Shown here: in pieces, positions 15,990 through 23,518 of the stretch | How the letters are laid out: each line of letters starts with the position of its first letter | Position numbering within the stretch: the first letter of the stretch is position 1 | Assembly: GCA_900757465.1 (NCBI GenBank) | Contig: CAAENY010000101.1 | Location: 1-29,377 of the forward strand | Reading direction: 5' to 3' | Length of the DNA stretch: 29,377 nucleotides | From: an uncultured Collinsella sp. | Lineage (GTDB): Bacteria; Actinomycetota; Coriobacteriia; Coriobacteriales; Coriobacteriaceae | Made by a program: the position numbers and the translations under genes | Notes under the pieces: generated by a model | The model's input: the letters and a program-made list of their open reading frames with translations, nothing else | Told to the model about the DNA's origin: nothing | The model's database searches: none

Positions 15990-17292
15990 AGATGGTGAAC
16001 TCGGCGAAGTTGCGGTCGCCGCCTGCGGTATCGGTGTCGCCTGTTGCTGCCGCCGGCACCAGCGCGTCGCCGCCGACGCTTTGCAGCAGCTCGGCTACGT
16101 TGGCGTCGGGGTTCTGGCATAGGATGTCGAGCAGCTCGATAAAGTCACGAATGACTTCACGCGGCGTCAGATGTGTGTCGGCTCCCACACGACCGAACTC
16201 GATCTTGAGAAAGTCCACCAAGTCGTTCTCGGTAAGCGTGGGCGTCCAGCCAAAGTATCCGGCATGGATCTGCATGAGTTTTTCGATCAGCACCAGCAGC
16301 TCCTCGTAGGTGAGTGGCTGCAGGCGGATGATGGGCGCGAGCATGTCCTTAAGGTCCTCGCGTGCAAAGCGGCCTTGAGCGAGTCGGCTGCGCAGGGCCT
16401 CGTAGGAGAACACGCCACGGCGGCGGTCTTCGATGGAGGTTGGCGTGCCGCCCATGATCATGCCCAGGTACTGCGCCTTGCCCTGGAGCGTGTCGTTGTA
16501 CATGGTCAGGATCTTCTCGTAGTTGTATTGGCGTGTGATGGCGTTGGGAATCTTATACAGATTCACGAGCTCGTCGATGAGCACCAGCATACCCTTGTAG
16601 CCGCTGCAGACCAAAAAGCGCGCAATGAGCTTAGCGTAGTCGTACCAGTCGTCATCGCTGATGATGGTCGAGGAGCCCAGCTCGGCGCGAGCCTCGCTCT
16701 TGGTACGGTATTCGCCGCGGATCCATTTGGTCACGCGGCTCATGGCTTCCTCGTCGCCCTCGGATGCGGCCGTGCGATAGCGGCGAAGCATGCGGGTGAA
16801 GTCGAAGCCGTGGACCATCTCCTCGAGCGGGGCCAGTTGGGCATTGACGACCGACTCGTCGACGTCGGCACACGAGGCAACCCAGCGATCCAGAATAAGG
16901 TTGAGCGCACCGCCCTCGGGGCGCGTCTTGGTCGATATATTGCGTATGAGCTCGCGGTAGGTGGCAAGGCCCTGCCCCTGCCCGCCCTGCAGACGGCGCT
17001 CGGGGGATAAGTCTGCATCGGCGACGACGAATCCCTCGCCCATGGCATGCGTTCGGATGGTTTGGAGCAAAAAGCTCTTGCCGGCGCCGTAGCGACCGAC
17101 CAGAAAGCGGAAGCTTGCGCCGCCGTCGGCGATGAGACTCAAATCGGTGAGCAGGGCGCGAATCTCGACCTCGCGTCCCACGGTGATATAGGGAAGGCCG
17201 ATGCGCGGGACCACGCCGCCCTTGAGCGAGTTGAGAATGACGGCAGCGACGCGCTTGGGCACGCGGGGTGCTGCGGGTGCGGTATCACTCAT
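15988..17292 (-). CDS. BrxD-like ATP-binding protein (DUF2791 type)
   Basis: A 434-aa P-loop ATPase. Walker A is GRYGAGKS (residues 66-73) and Walker B is MLVLIDEL (235-242). The lead-in, a short basic N terminus plus GREVEIRALL, and the following VVADADLSPERRLQG match the 'BREX system ATP-binding' family (BrxD/DUF2791), known from type 2 BREX where it accompanies an Lhr-like helicase. Here it sits between a TerB-N/TerB-C gene, which it overlaps by 8 bp, and an Lhr-like helicase. No PglX methylase or PglZ phosphatase is nearby. Probably an AAA+-like motor that couples to the helicase. An alternative is a general DNA-repair ATPase; family placement is good, function inferred. Confidence 0.88.
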   Translation of the reverse strand: MSDTAPAAPRVPKRVAAVILNSLKGGVVPRIGLPYITVGREVEIRALLTDLSLIADGGASFRFLVGRYGAGKSFLLQTIRTHAMGEGFVVADADLSPERRLQGGQGQGLATYRELIRNISTKTRPEGGALNLILDRWVASCADVDESVVNAQLAPLEEMVHGFDFTRMLRRYRTAASEGDEEAMSRVTKWIRGEYRTKSEARAELGSSTIISDDDWYDYAKLIARFLVCSGYKGMLVLIDELVNLYKIPNAITRQYNYEKILTMYNDTLQGKAQYLGMIMGGTPTSIEDRRRGVFSYEALRSRLAQGRFAREDLKDMLAPIIRLQPLTYEELLVLIEKLMQIHAGYFGWTPTLTENDLVDFLKIEFGRVGADTHLTPREVIRDFIELLDILCQNPDANVAELLQSVGGDALVPAAATGDTDTAGGDRNFAEFTI

Positions 17293-19045
17293 GGTCTAGG
17301 TATCCTCTCACGTCTGCTTCGTAGTCCTCGATAATTTGCGGTCCTGCCGCGCCAAATTCAATGACGGTGTCACCCACCAGGTCAAAGAGCGCCTCGTTGA
17401 TGGTATCGACGAGCATGTCCTCGCTCTGCCCCGATTGCACTACCGCCGATTCCGCCTGTACTGCGTTGTGCTCGAGCAGTGCGCTGAGATAGGCGTTTGC
17501 GGCAGGCGCGAGTTCGTTCGTGGCGTCAGCGGGCGCTGCCGCTGCGAACGCGGGCGTCGGCGCGAGAAGCGGTGCCACGACACCAAACTGTTCGGTGGAT
17601 ATGGTCGGCTCGTCGGCCTCGTCCTGCCGAATGGGTGCCGCGACCGCCTCGACCGTCGCGTCGGCTACGGGCTCGGCTTCCGGTTGCCCAGAGTCCGCTG
17701 CCTCGGCTTCTGCGGACGCGCCGTCCTCGCGTTCCTCGTCGATCAAAAGCGCTTCGCGCGTTTGCGCAGCGGCGCTCCGAATGTGCCCCAGCTGACTCAG
17801 ATCGATATCGATCTTGACAGGCTGGTGTGCAGCGTCCCACGAAAGCCATGCCACAATCTCGTCATCGATAATCTTGGCCAGATATTTGGGGACCTTTTCT
17901 TCCTTAAGGGGATGGGCGGGGTCCAGCGCCAGGCGCAGGCGTTGGTCGCAGGCGCGCATCATCTCGCCAAGCTTGCTGCTCTTTTGCCTACTACCGTGGA
18001 TACGCATGCATTCCCAAAAGCCGTTTTGGCAACGGTAGATATGGATAGGATCCAGGCGGTATTCGCAGTCCTCGTGGCGCTCGGGCGCAAAGAATACGGC
18101 CGAGGCAAACATGGTGTAGGGCATGGCCGTCTCCTCCCCAAACAAGCTCGCCACGATACCGGTCTTTCGGTGCGTGTCATAGTAGCGCGCCATGCGGACA
18201 TACACGGCGCATGCCACGTGGCGCAGATCGCGGTGGTGACTGCGGTCGAGCCGCGAGTTACTTAGGTTGTACGTGGAGAGGGCGTTGATGGCGGCTATGA
18301 GTCGCTCCTCGCGCACCTCATCGGGCGGAAGGGGGAGCGTGGGCTCGGAGGTTTTGCGACGCTTGGGGGTCTGGCCGGACGGTGCCGGTGCTGGTACAAG
18401 GTCTCGTGCCGCGCGTCGCAGCTCGATAAGGGCGTTATCGAACATGACGGTTTTAGAGTCGCGAAGCAGCTTGGGGTCGAGCCCATGGAATACGGCGTAA
18501 TCCTGCAACCACACGCGTGCAAACCGATCGATGCCGGGCTCGAAGGCGCGATAGGCATCCCAAAAAGCCTTGATCTTGTTAAAACCATCGAGCGGGTCAT
18601 CTACGCCAATGCCGCAAATCAGCTCATAGAGATACAGAAAGGCAAAGGACGTAGACGTTTCCTCGACAGTTCCGCGGCGCACTTGGGCGCGCCAGGTAAA
18701 ATAGCCGCGCAGCTGCCGATCGCTCATGGCGTTGTAGGTGGGAAAGTACGACTTAAAGGTGCCGTTGTAGGGGCAGTCGTCTTCAAAGTCGGCCATCAGC
18801 AGGCCTTGGCGGTAGAAAAGCTCGGCTTCCGAAAGCCAACGGCCCGCGCCGCCCTTGGGGTCATCCTGCCAGCGCGATATCTCGCGCATCTTGCGGTACT
18901 GATCGGGGAGGAAATTCTGCATCTGTCGGCCGGTTTTGAGAATCGGCTCGTCTGCGTAGACTTCGTTTGAGAAGCGGGCGGACTGATGGGTCCGGGCCTC
19001 GGCCATAATGCGCTCGATGAGCATCTTGATGTCCTGGTCGGCCAC
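17285..19045 (-). CDS. TerB-N/TerB-C domain protein
   Basis: A 586-aa protein. The TerB-N domain spans roughly residues 33-260, with the diagnostic MSDRQLRGYFTWRAQVRRG (about 107-125). A TerB-C-like region follows: LSQLGHIRSAAAQTREALL (about 410-430) and, after an Ala/Glu-rich low-complexity linker (about 440-510), a C-terminal block MLVDTINEALFDLVGDTVIE and DYEADVRGYL. The published comparative genomics of Ter systems links TerB-N/C proteins with a P-loop ATPase and an SF2 helicase, the same trio found here. It starts at GTG behind GGAGGAG, 30 nt after a likely transcription start. It is the first gene of the cassette and probably a scaffold or sensor (inference). No catalytic motif is visible. 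Confidence 0.85.
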   Translation of the reverse strand: MADQDIKMLIERIMAEARTHQSARFSNEVYADEPILKTGRQMQNFLPDQYRKMREISRWQDDPKGGAGRWLSEAELFYRQGLLMADFEDDCPYNGTFKSYFPTYNAMSDRQLRGYFTWRAQVRRGTVEETSTSFAFLYLYELICGIGVDDPLDGFNKIKAFWDAYRAFEPGIDRFARVWLQDYAVFHGLDPKLLRDSKTVMFDNALIELRRAARDLVPAPAPSGQTPKRRKTSEPTLPLPPDEVREERLIAAINALSTYNLSNSRLDRSHHRDLRHVACAVYVRMARYYDTHRKTGIVASLFGEETAMPYTMFASAVFFAPERHEDCEYRLDPIHIYRCQNGFWECMRIHGSRQKSSKLGEMMRACDQRLRLALDPAHPLKEEKVPKYLAKIIDDEIVAWLSWDAAHQPVKIDIDLSQLGHIRSAAAQTREALLIDEEREDGASAEAEAADSGQPEAEPVADATVEAVAAPIRQDEADEPTISTEQFGVVAPLLAPTPAFAAAAPADATNELAPAANAYLSALLEHNAVQAESAVVQSGQSEDMLVDTINEALFDLVGDTVIEFGAAGPQIIEDYEADVRGYLDHE

Positions 19046-19081
19046 CGCTCCTCCTCTCGAACGCAGCTACGGTGACCTCAT

Positions 19082-19087
19082 ATCATA
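19082..19087 (-). promoter_or_regulatory. Extended -10 promoter of the TerB/BrxD/helicase cassette
   Basis: On the minus strand the sequence reads TGCTATGAT, an extended -10 (TG-n-TATGAT), about 37 bp before the GTG start. The -35 (CGAACA with a 17-bp spacer) is weak. An 8-bp inverted repeat (AACGCAGC at 19060-19067, GCTGCGTT at 19118-19125) flanks the promoter and may be an operator. Confidence 0.5.
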
Positions 19088-19132
19088 GCACAGCATCAAA
19101 CAGATGTTCGAGATACCGCTGCGTTGATAGAT

Positions 19133-19849
19133 TTAGAACAGGAGGGCGTAGATGACGACGATGACGACGGAGGGAAGCATATTGGCCGTGCGGAAGGTCT
19201 GAGGACGGATGAGATTGACGCCGACGCAGAAGATGAGCATGGATCCTACGAGCGAAAGGCTGTTGAGGGCTGCTGTGGTCATGATGGGGGAGAGCGCGCC
19301 GGCAAACAGCGTAATCGTCCCCTGGAACACGGCGACGGGCAGGGCGGAGAAAATACAGCCGCGTCCAAGCGAGGCCGTCATGGTGCAGACGATGATGCAG
19401 TCCAGCGCTCCCTTGAGGGCGAGCGTGGACCAGTCGCCGAGCAGGCCGTCTTGGATTGATCCCACGATAGCCATGGCACCGATGCAGACGGTGAGTGAAG
19501 CCGAGACAAAAGCGTTGGTGAACTCGTTATCGTCCTCACTGCCAGTCTTGCGCTTGAGCCATTCGCCAAGGTTCTCGATGGCGGCTTCCAAGTTGACGGC
19601 CTCGCCGATGAGCGAGCCGAGGGCGAACGAGACAATGAGCATGGTGGTACCAGTGGTCGCCAGCGCCTCCCCATCGATAAGGAGCATCTTCTGCATGGTG
19701 CCGCCCAGGCCGATAAACAGGACGCACAGCCCCGATGCTTTCATGAGCGTGTCTTGGATGCGCGGTGTAATGAAGCGACCGCCCGCTAATCCCAAAAGAC
19801 CGCCCGCAATCAAAAGCACAACGTTGATGATTGTTCCCAAGCCCGGCAT
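19133..19849 (-). CDS. DUF554 family membrane protein
   Basis: A 238-aa integral membrane protein with about six to seven hydrophobic segments. It begins MPGLGTIINVVLLIAGGLLG, the usual DUF554 start, followed by SGLCVLFIGLGG, MLIVSFALGSLIGE, a GSIQDGLLGD loop and C-terminal LVGSMLIFCVGVNLI. The family (YdfK-like) is a putative transporter or channel of unknown substrate. The start was moved to ATG at 19849, which follows GGGAGGG and begins at the family N terminus; the upstream in-frame start adds a Cys/His tail that is not family-like. It is probably its own transcription unit. Confidence 0.9.
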   Translation of the reverse strand: MPGLGTIINVVLLIAGGLLGLAGGRFITPRIQDTLMKASGLCVLFIGLGGTMQKMLLIDGEALATTGTTMLIVSFALGSLIGEAVNLEAAIENLGEWLKRKTGSEDDNEFTNAFVSASLTVCIGAMAIVGSIQDGLLGDWSTLALKGALDCIIVCTMTASLGRGCIFSALPVAVFQGTITLFAGALSPIMTTAALNSLSLVGSMLIFCVGVNLIRPQTFRTANMLPSVVIVVIYALLF

Positions 19850-19918
19850 GAGCCCTCCCGTATTGATGCCAACGTGGCAATCGTAGCAGAGTGGAATGCG
19901 AGGTACATCGCGACTCAT

Positions 19919-19947
19919 CTAATACGTTATATAAGTGGCATTAGCAA
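19919..19947 (-). promoter_or_regulatory. Candidate promoter of the DUF554 gene
   Basis: On the minus strand, TTGCTA (19947-19942) and TATTAG (19924-19919) are separated by 17 bp. A small palindrome, TGCCAACGTGGCA (19867-19879), lies in the leader. Confidence 0.4.
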
Positions 19948-19967
19948 CGACGCGCAGCATTTAAGCC

Positions 19968-21398
19968 TCAGGTGGTTGTCGGGACATAGGGATAGTATTC
20001 AAAGCGCAGTGTCATAAGCCGCTGTGGGGATTCAATAGCCGCGGCAATGATATTGGCATCGCGGGCACGATCAAACCCTTCGAGTTCGATCTGATACGAG
20101 ACGTCTTGCATAATGTCCAGACGTCGCCAGGCTAGGAGTGTGTCGCCATCGAATTCCAAGGTCTTGCCTCCGTCTGGGGCAACGGCGTATAGACGCAGCT
20201 TGGCGGTGGTTGCAGGGTCGACAACCGTGACCTTTTTAATTTCGTTTCGAGTATTCTTGGCGCCCAACAAGGTGAGCAGTGTTGGGGCCACGACCTCGCC
20301 CGATGGCAAAAAGACGACTTCGATGGATTCGGGAAATGCGATGATGGCCGACTTGCGGACGGGCTGATTGGCGGCGGCAACTTCGATGTTCGCAGCGTCG
20401 ATGACCTCTGTGTGGTCGAGCGCGGCAAGCACGCAGCAGTTACCTTCATCGATCTCTTGAGGATCAGCAAGCCCCAGACTGTCCGCGAGCTCGGGATCGT
20501 TTGGATCGGTAGCGGGCTCATTCGGTGCTTCGAAAGAAGCTGGAATGCTGTTTGTCGGCGACGGCATGTCGCCCGCACCTGCTTCTTTGTCCGCACTCTC
20601 TTCTTGTATGGTTGCGTTGATGGGTCCGTCGTTTGGGGGGAGCGTCTTGGCGTCAAGCGCGGAGGGGAGAATTCCGATGGCTCCGGATCCGTTCCACTCC
20701 ATTTCGAGAAGTGCCGGGTCGGCAAGAATACGTTGCCTGCTTTGCGCGTGGGAATCGATTTCAATAGGGCCTGCCTCTATCCCTCGTGTAAGGCTGAGTG
20801 ATCCGGCTGGCTTCTCGAAATGAGCGTCTGTGTCTTTGGCGCTGACGGCGTAGAACAGCAGGGACGCTTCTCCCGCCGCGATGGCATCGGTGCCGGCTTT
20901 GGTCAGCCGCAACGATGCCGTGAATGAGAGGGTGGGCTGTGCATCGTCTGCATTCGCGGCGGCGCAGCCCAGACATATACCGCCTCCTTTCTCGAAAAAC
21001 GTACCGTCGAAGGCGACCTTCGCTCCGTTCGCCGAGTCATCGACCGAAGCGATGTCGATGCGCAGCTCTAAATTGCATGAATCGCCATCCGCATCGAGCA
21101 CAACCGAGCGCCACGTGCAGACGGCGCACCCCGCCTGGGAGCCGTTTGCCTTGTTCGAACGATTGATATCCACGACTACCGAGCCGTCCGTATTACGACG
21201 TAGGCATCCCGAGGTCGAGATTGCGGCCTGTGCGATCGAAAAACGCTTGCACGCAATGGCGCTCGACGGATTTGGTGCGGAACTTAGGGCTGCTGGTAAG
21301 GAGTCTGCCATGACGGGAGTCGCCCAAGCGGCGACAGGCGTTCCGGTTGCGAGCGCGCCGCAGAGTGCGACGACGGGCAAAAGGTTCTTCGATGCCAT
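19968..21398 (-). CDS. Large secreted protein of the surface operon
   Basis: A 476-aa protein that starts with a signal peptide (LLPVVALCGALATGTPVAAWA, cleavage near residue 25-31). I do not recognise a named family. The mature part has several cysteine pairs (AGCAVCTW, GGICLGCAA, GNCCVL), which may form disulfides outside the cell. The middle is rich in Pro, Asp and Glu (about residues 290-345). The C-terminal portion, with FPESIEVVFLPSGEVVAP, faintly resembles the beta-sandwich repeat of the 199-aa neighbour. No sortase motif or transmembrane tail is present, so it may be released or held by partners. AAGGAG precedes the ATG. It is the last gene of the five-gene operon. Confidence 0.78.
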   Translation of the reverse strand: MASKNLLPVVALCGALATGTPVAAWATPVMADSLPAALSSAPNPSSAIACKRFSIAQAAISTSGCLRRNTDGSVVVDINRSNKANGSQAGCAVCTWRSVVLDADGDSCNLELRIDIASVDDSANGAKVAFDGTFFEKGGGICLGCAAANADDAQPTLSFTASLRLTKAGTDAIAAGEASLLFYAVSAKDTDAHFEKPAGSLSLTRGIEAGPIEIDSHAQSRQRILADPALLEMEWNGSGAIGILPSALDAKTLPPNDGPINATIQEESADKEAGAGDMPSPTNSIPASFEAPNEPATDPNDPELADSLGLADPQEIDEGNCCVLAALDHTEVIDAANIEVAAANQPVRKSAIIAFPESIEVVFLPSGEVVAPTLLTLLGAKNTRNEIKKVTVVDPATTAKLRLYAVAPDGGKTLEFDGDTLLAWRRLDIMQDVSYQIELEGFDRARDANIIAAAIESPQRLMTLRFEYYPYVPTTT

Positions 21399-21416
21399 GG
21401 AGTCTCCTTAACTAAT

Positions 21417-21698
21417 TTAGTGCGGCCTGTCCGTGTTTTGTTTCTGGCTGCGTTTGATGTGCAGACCGAGGCCGGCGGTTCCCGCGCCTGCTGCTGTGGC
21501 GCCTGCTGCCAAGAGCCATCGTCTGTCGCCTGTCTGCGCCAACGGTTCCTCGCGGTCGCCGCGGTCGAGCTCCGAGAGGTCGACCGTCACTTGCGTGGCG
21601 GCCTGCGCCTGTTCTTGCTGGGCAAAGGCCATGGCTGGCCCAAACGCTAGGATGCTGACGGCGGCGGCCAGGGCGACGGCCTTATGCCGTGTGCGCAC
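21417..21698 (-). CDS. Small LAxTG sortase-anchored surface protein
   Basis: A 93-aa protein: signal peptide (HKAVALAAAVSILAFGPAMA), a short mature segment of about 25 residues (QVTVDLSELDRGDREE), then the sorting signal PLAQTGD, a hydrophobic segment (WLLAAGATAAGAGTAGLGL) and a basic tail, HIKRSQK. This is a minimal LPxTG-like substrate whose motif fits LAxTG. GTG at 21698 was chosen; it overlaps the upstream gene by 17 bp, so coupling is likely. An in-frame TTG at 21728 would extend it by 10 residues. So little mature sequence remains that it may be a wall anchor or stalk for another protein rather than an adhesin (inference). Confidence 0.75.
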   Translation of the reverse strand: MRTRHKAVALAAAVSILAFGPAMAFAQQEQAQAATQVTVDLSELDRGDREEPLAQTGDRRWLLAAGATAAGAGTAGLGLHIKRSQKQNTDRPH

Positions 21699-22281
21699 CG
21701 GGCTCGACCGTCCAGGTGATCGTCGCAACCTGATCGCCTTCGCCGGTTACGCGGAAGATGTCGCGCGTGACGCGGGCGACGTTTCCGCTTGTCTTGAGCT
21801 TGATTTTGTCCGTGCCGCCGGCAATGCCCTGGTAGCCCATGTCGAAGGCTGCATTCTTGGAAAGATCGAGGCCCGTCCCTTGCGCGGCGGCGCTGGCGTT
21901 CTGGAGCGCGCCGTCGGGGCCGACCTTAAAGTCGATGGAGTTCTGCGCGGTTCCGGCCTTGGCGTCGGCGGCAATGGTCCAGGTGTTCATGGCGTCGATC
22001 TTCATGTTGGTGACATGGATGCCGTAGGCCGAATGATTGTCGATGGTGGTCGCGTCTTCTGAGGGGCCCTGAAGCGTGCCGTCGGCCTTGGCGACGAAGG
22101 GAATAACCGTCGGAACTTTGAACTCAACGTTGTCGATCTCGGTCCTGACCATTACCTTCGTGGTTCCAACGCGCCCGGCTGCCATAGCTGGCGTCGGGGC
22201 GGCGCCCATTGCGAGCGCGAGCGCGAGCCCTGTGCCCACGACGAGCGCTCTGACTCCGTTCATGTTCCTGGTGATGTCCAT
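21682..22281 (-). CDS. Secreted beta-sandwich protein
   Basis: A 199-aa exported protein with a signal peptide (ALVVGTGLALALAMGAAPTPAMAA, cleavage near residue 35). The mature part is probably one beta-sandwich domain. It contains VPTVIPFVAKADGTLQGPS and then IDNHSAYGIHVTNM, a pattern common in uncharacterised Gram-positive surface proteins and related to WxL-like partners. The C terminus has FRVTGEGDQVATITWTVEP. ATG follows AAAGGAACG; a second ATG lies six codons later. It sits in the surface operon directly before, and overlapping, the sortase substrate, so it may pair with it. I know of no catalytic motif. Confidence 0.78.
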   Translation of the reverse strand: MDITRNMNGVRALVVGTGLALALAMGAAPTPAMAAGRVGTTKVMVRTEIDNVEFKVPTVIPFVAKADGTLQGPSEDATTIDNHSAYGIHVTNMKIDAMNTWTIAADAKAGTAQNSIDFKVGPDGALQNASAAAQGTGLDLSKNAAFDMGYQGIAGGTDKIKLKTSGNVARVTRDIFRVTGEGDQVATITWTVEPGAHTA

Positions 22282-22370
22282 GGTCGTTCCTTTCTATTCG
22301 CCGCGGGCCGTCCCCGCGATGATTGGACGAATGCTGGTGAATTGCATGCGGTGCCGTGTCGGCCGGAAGG

Positions 22371-22880
22371 CTAGTTCTCGGTTTGCTCAACCCGTACCTT
22401 GACACGTGTCGGATTGCCGTGGCTGTCGAGGGTCTTTGCATCGAGTGCCTGGATCTCGATGTACGCCTCGCCTTCTTTGATGTCGCCGGCGGGGCACGTC
22501 TCGATTGTCTTGCCGGTCTCGACCACACCGGATTCGTACATGGTCTCGTCGTTTTGGATGACGCGGAATCGCTGGGGAAATTTATTGTCTTGGACGTTTT
22601 GCACGTTGACGCGCAGCTTGCCGTCCTCCTGCAGCTGAGCGACCGGCGCGACCGAAATCGTCATCATGTTGTCGCGGACGATGGCGTCGAGCTCATCTTG
22701 GATTTCCTGGCGCGTTTTGCCCTCGGCCGTCGTAACCGAAGCGCCCGCCTCGGGTACGGGCTGCGACTGCCAAACGTATAGTCCTACGGCGACAAGGGCA
22801 CAGACGATGGCCAAGCAGGCAACGATGAGCTTCTTGCGACGACCCAGGCCTGCAAAGTGGGGTGGCTTCTTCGCGCTCAT
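22371..22880 (-). CDS. Single-pass exported hypothetical protein
   Basis: A 169-aa protein with a basic N terminus (KKPPHFAGLGRRKK), one transmembrane segment (LIVACLAIVCALVAVGLYVW, residues about 18-37) and an extracellular domain with beta-strand character. The block NKFPQRFRVIQNDETMYESG and the later VVETGKTIETCPAGDIKEG recur in companion proteins of surface operons (inference from pattern). The ATG overlaps the upstream gene's TGA by 4 bp, which fixes the start. 89 bp separate it from the 199-aa protein gene. Confidence 0.75.
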   Translation of the reverse strand: MSAKKPPHFAGLGRRKKLIVACLAIVCALVAVGLYVWQSQPVPEAGASVTTAEGKTRQEIQDELDAIVRDNMMTISVAPVAQLQEDGKLRVNVQNVQDNKFPQRFRVIQNDETMYESGVVETGKTIETCPAGDIKEGEAYIEIQALDAKTLDSHGNPTRVKVRVEQTEN

Positions 22881-23173
22881 GCGGCATCCTTGGCGGTATA
22901 GACGCGCGCAAAGGTGGACGGGTCCGCTCCAAAGAGCATGTGAAGCATCAGACGGCGCGAGTAGACGAGCTCGTCGAAATCGGGAGGGAGCTCGATGTCG
23001 TGGATATGCGCGATGTGGTGGGCGAGCGCCGAGAACGACTCGGGGTCGCAGGTCACATCGGTGGTAACGTGGTAGACCGTCGTATCGGGGAATGCCTCTT
23101 CGTCGAAAGGCAGGAGATGGGGATCGTCGTCGACTTCGATGGCGATGCCGTACTGGGGCCAGTAATATGCCAT
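22877..23173 (-). CDS. Hypothetical protein, first gene of the surface operon
   Basis: A 98-aa soluble protein with no signal peptide. It starts MAYYWPQYGIAIEVDDDP. The region WPQYGIAIEVDDDPH resembles the wP...aiEvDg..H element of DUF559/Vsr-like nuclease folds, but no second catalytic acid or lysine is evident, so this is only a resemblance. The C terminus is helical (SRRLMLHMLFGADPSTF). It has a good GGGAGG site before ATG and a 4-bp overlap with the next gene. Its presence ahead of exported proteins suggests a cytoplasmic regulator or chaperone, or chance association. Confidence 0.65.
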   Translation of the reverse strand: MAYYWPQYGIAIEVDDDPHLLPFDEEAFPDTTVYHVTTDVTCDPESFSALAHHIAHIHDIELPPDFDELVYSRRLMLHMLFGADPSTFARVYTAKDAA

Positions 23174-23193
23174 GGGAACCTCCCTGCTTCTGG

Positions 23194-23217
23194 GCCAAAA
23201 CTTCTATCGGTTTTGGC
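23194..23217 (-). promoter_or_regulatory. Hairpin in the leader of the surface operon
   Basis: GCCAAAAC (23194-23201) and GTTTTGGC (23210-23217) form a perfect 8-bp stem with an 8-nt loop, 20 bp before the first gene. It would be in the mRNA leader just before the ribosome site, where it could affect translation. Confidence 0.45.
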
Positions 23218-23245
23218 TGTCGACGCCGACCTTATCAGCCGCTAC

Positions 23246-23274
23246 TTGACCAATTTCTGACCAAATGCTTGACG
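23246..23274. promoter_or_regulatory. Three phased TTGAC repeats
   Basis: TTGACCAA (23246-23253), CTGACCAA (23257-23264) and TTGACG (23269-23274) repeat every 11-12 bp, one helical turn. They lie upstream of both divergent operons. They may bind a regulator. The third also serves as the -35 of the weak plus-strand promoter. Confidence 0.4.
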
Positions 23275-23298
23275 GATTGGCGTCTCCGCAGGTAAAAG
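23269..23298 (+). promoter_or_regulatory. Candidate promoter for the FAD-oxidase/Etf operon
   Basis: TTGACG (23269-23274) and TAAAAG (23293-23298) with an 18-bp spacer. If used, the mRNA leader is about 210 nt long, enough to hold regulatory structure. A nearer promoter cannot be excluded. Confidence 0.3.
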
Positions 23299-23518
23299 GC
23301 GGCAAAAAATACTCCAACTTTTTTCGAGCGACAATCGCGCGGTCGGCGACGGCGGGGCCATATGTGTCAAAAGCATCGTCTGCCGAGGAAATCAAGCCGC
23401 TCGCCGAATTGCACGAACGTAAAAAACGCCAATTATGGAGACGGTCTCGAACACGTCGACGAAACGATGCGGTAACATCTCCCTGCAAACACTGTAGTTA
23501 GCTAAAGGGGGAGTTCGC

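Larger units (their letters stand above)
23174..23518. other. 345-bp divergent regulatory region
   Basis: It separates the surface operon (-) from the FAD-oxidase/Etf operon (+). It holds a leader hairpin near 23194-23217, three TTGAC-type repeats at 23246-23274, a weak plus-strand promoter at 23269-23298, and an A6...T6 stretch near 23310-23330. Frames open through it on both strands look like chance: they carry no ribosome sites and no recognisable domain. Confidence 0.6.

Noticed and set aside
13427..19045. A complete type 2 BREX locus
   Set aside because: PglX, PglZ, PglW and brxA/brxB-type genes are absent on both sides, so only the BrxD/BrxHI-like pair is shared.
23204..23501. Open frames on both strands inside the divergent region
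   Set aside because: No ribosome sites or domains; the region is AT-richer and better explained as regulatory DNA.
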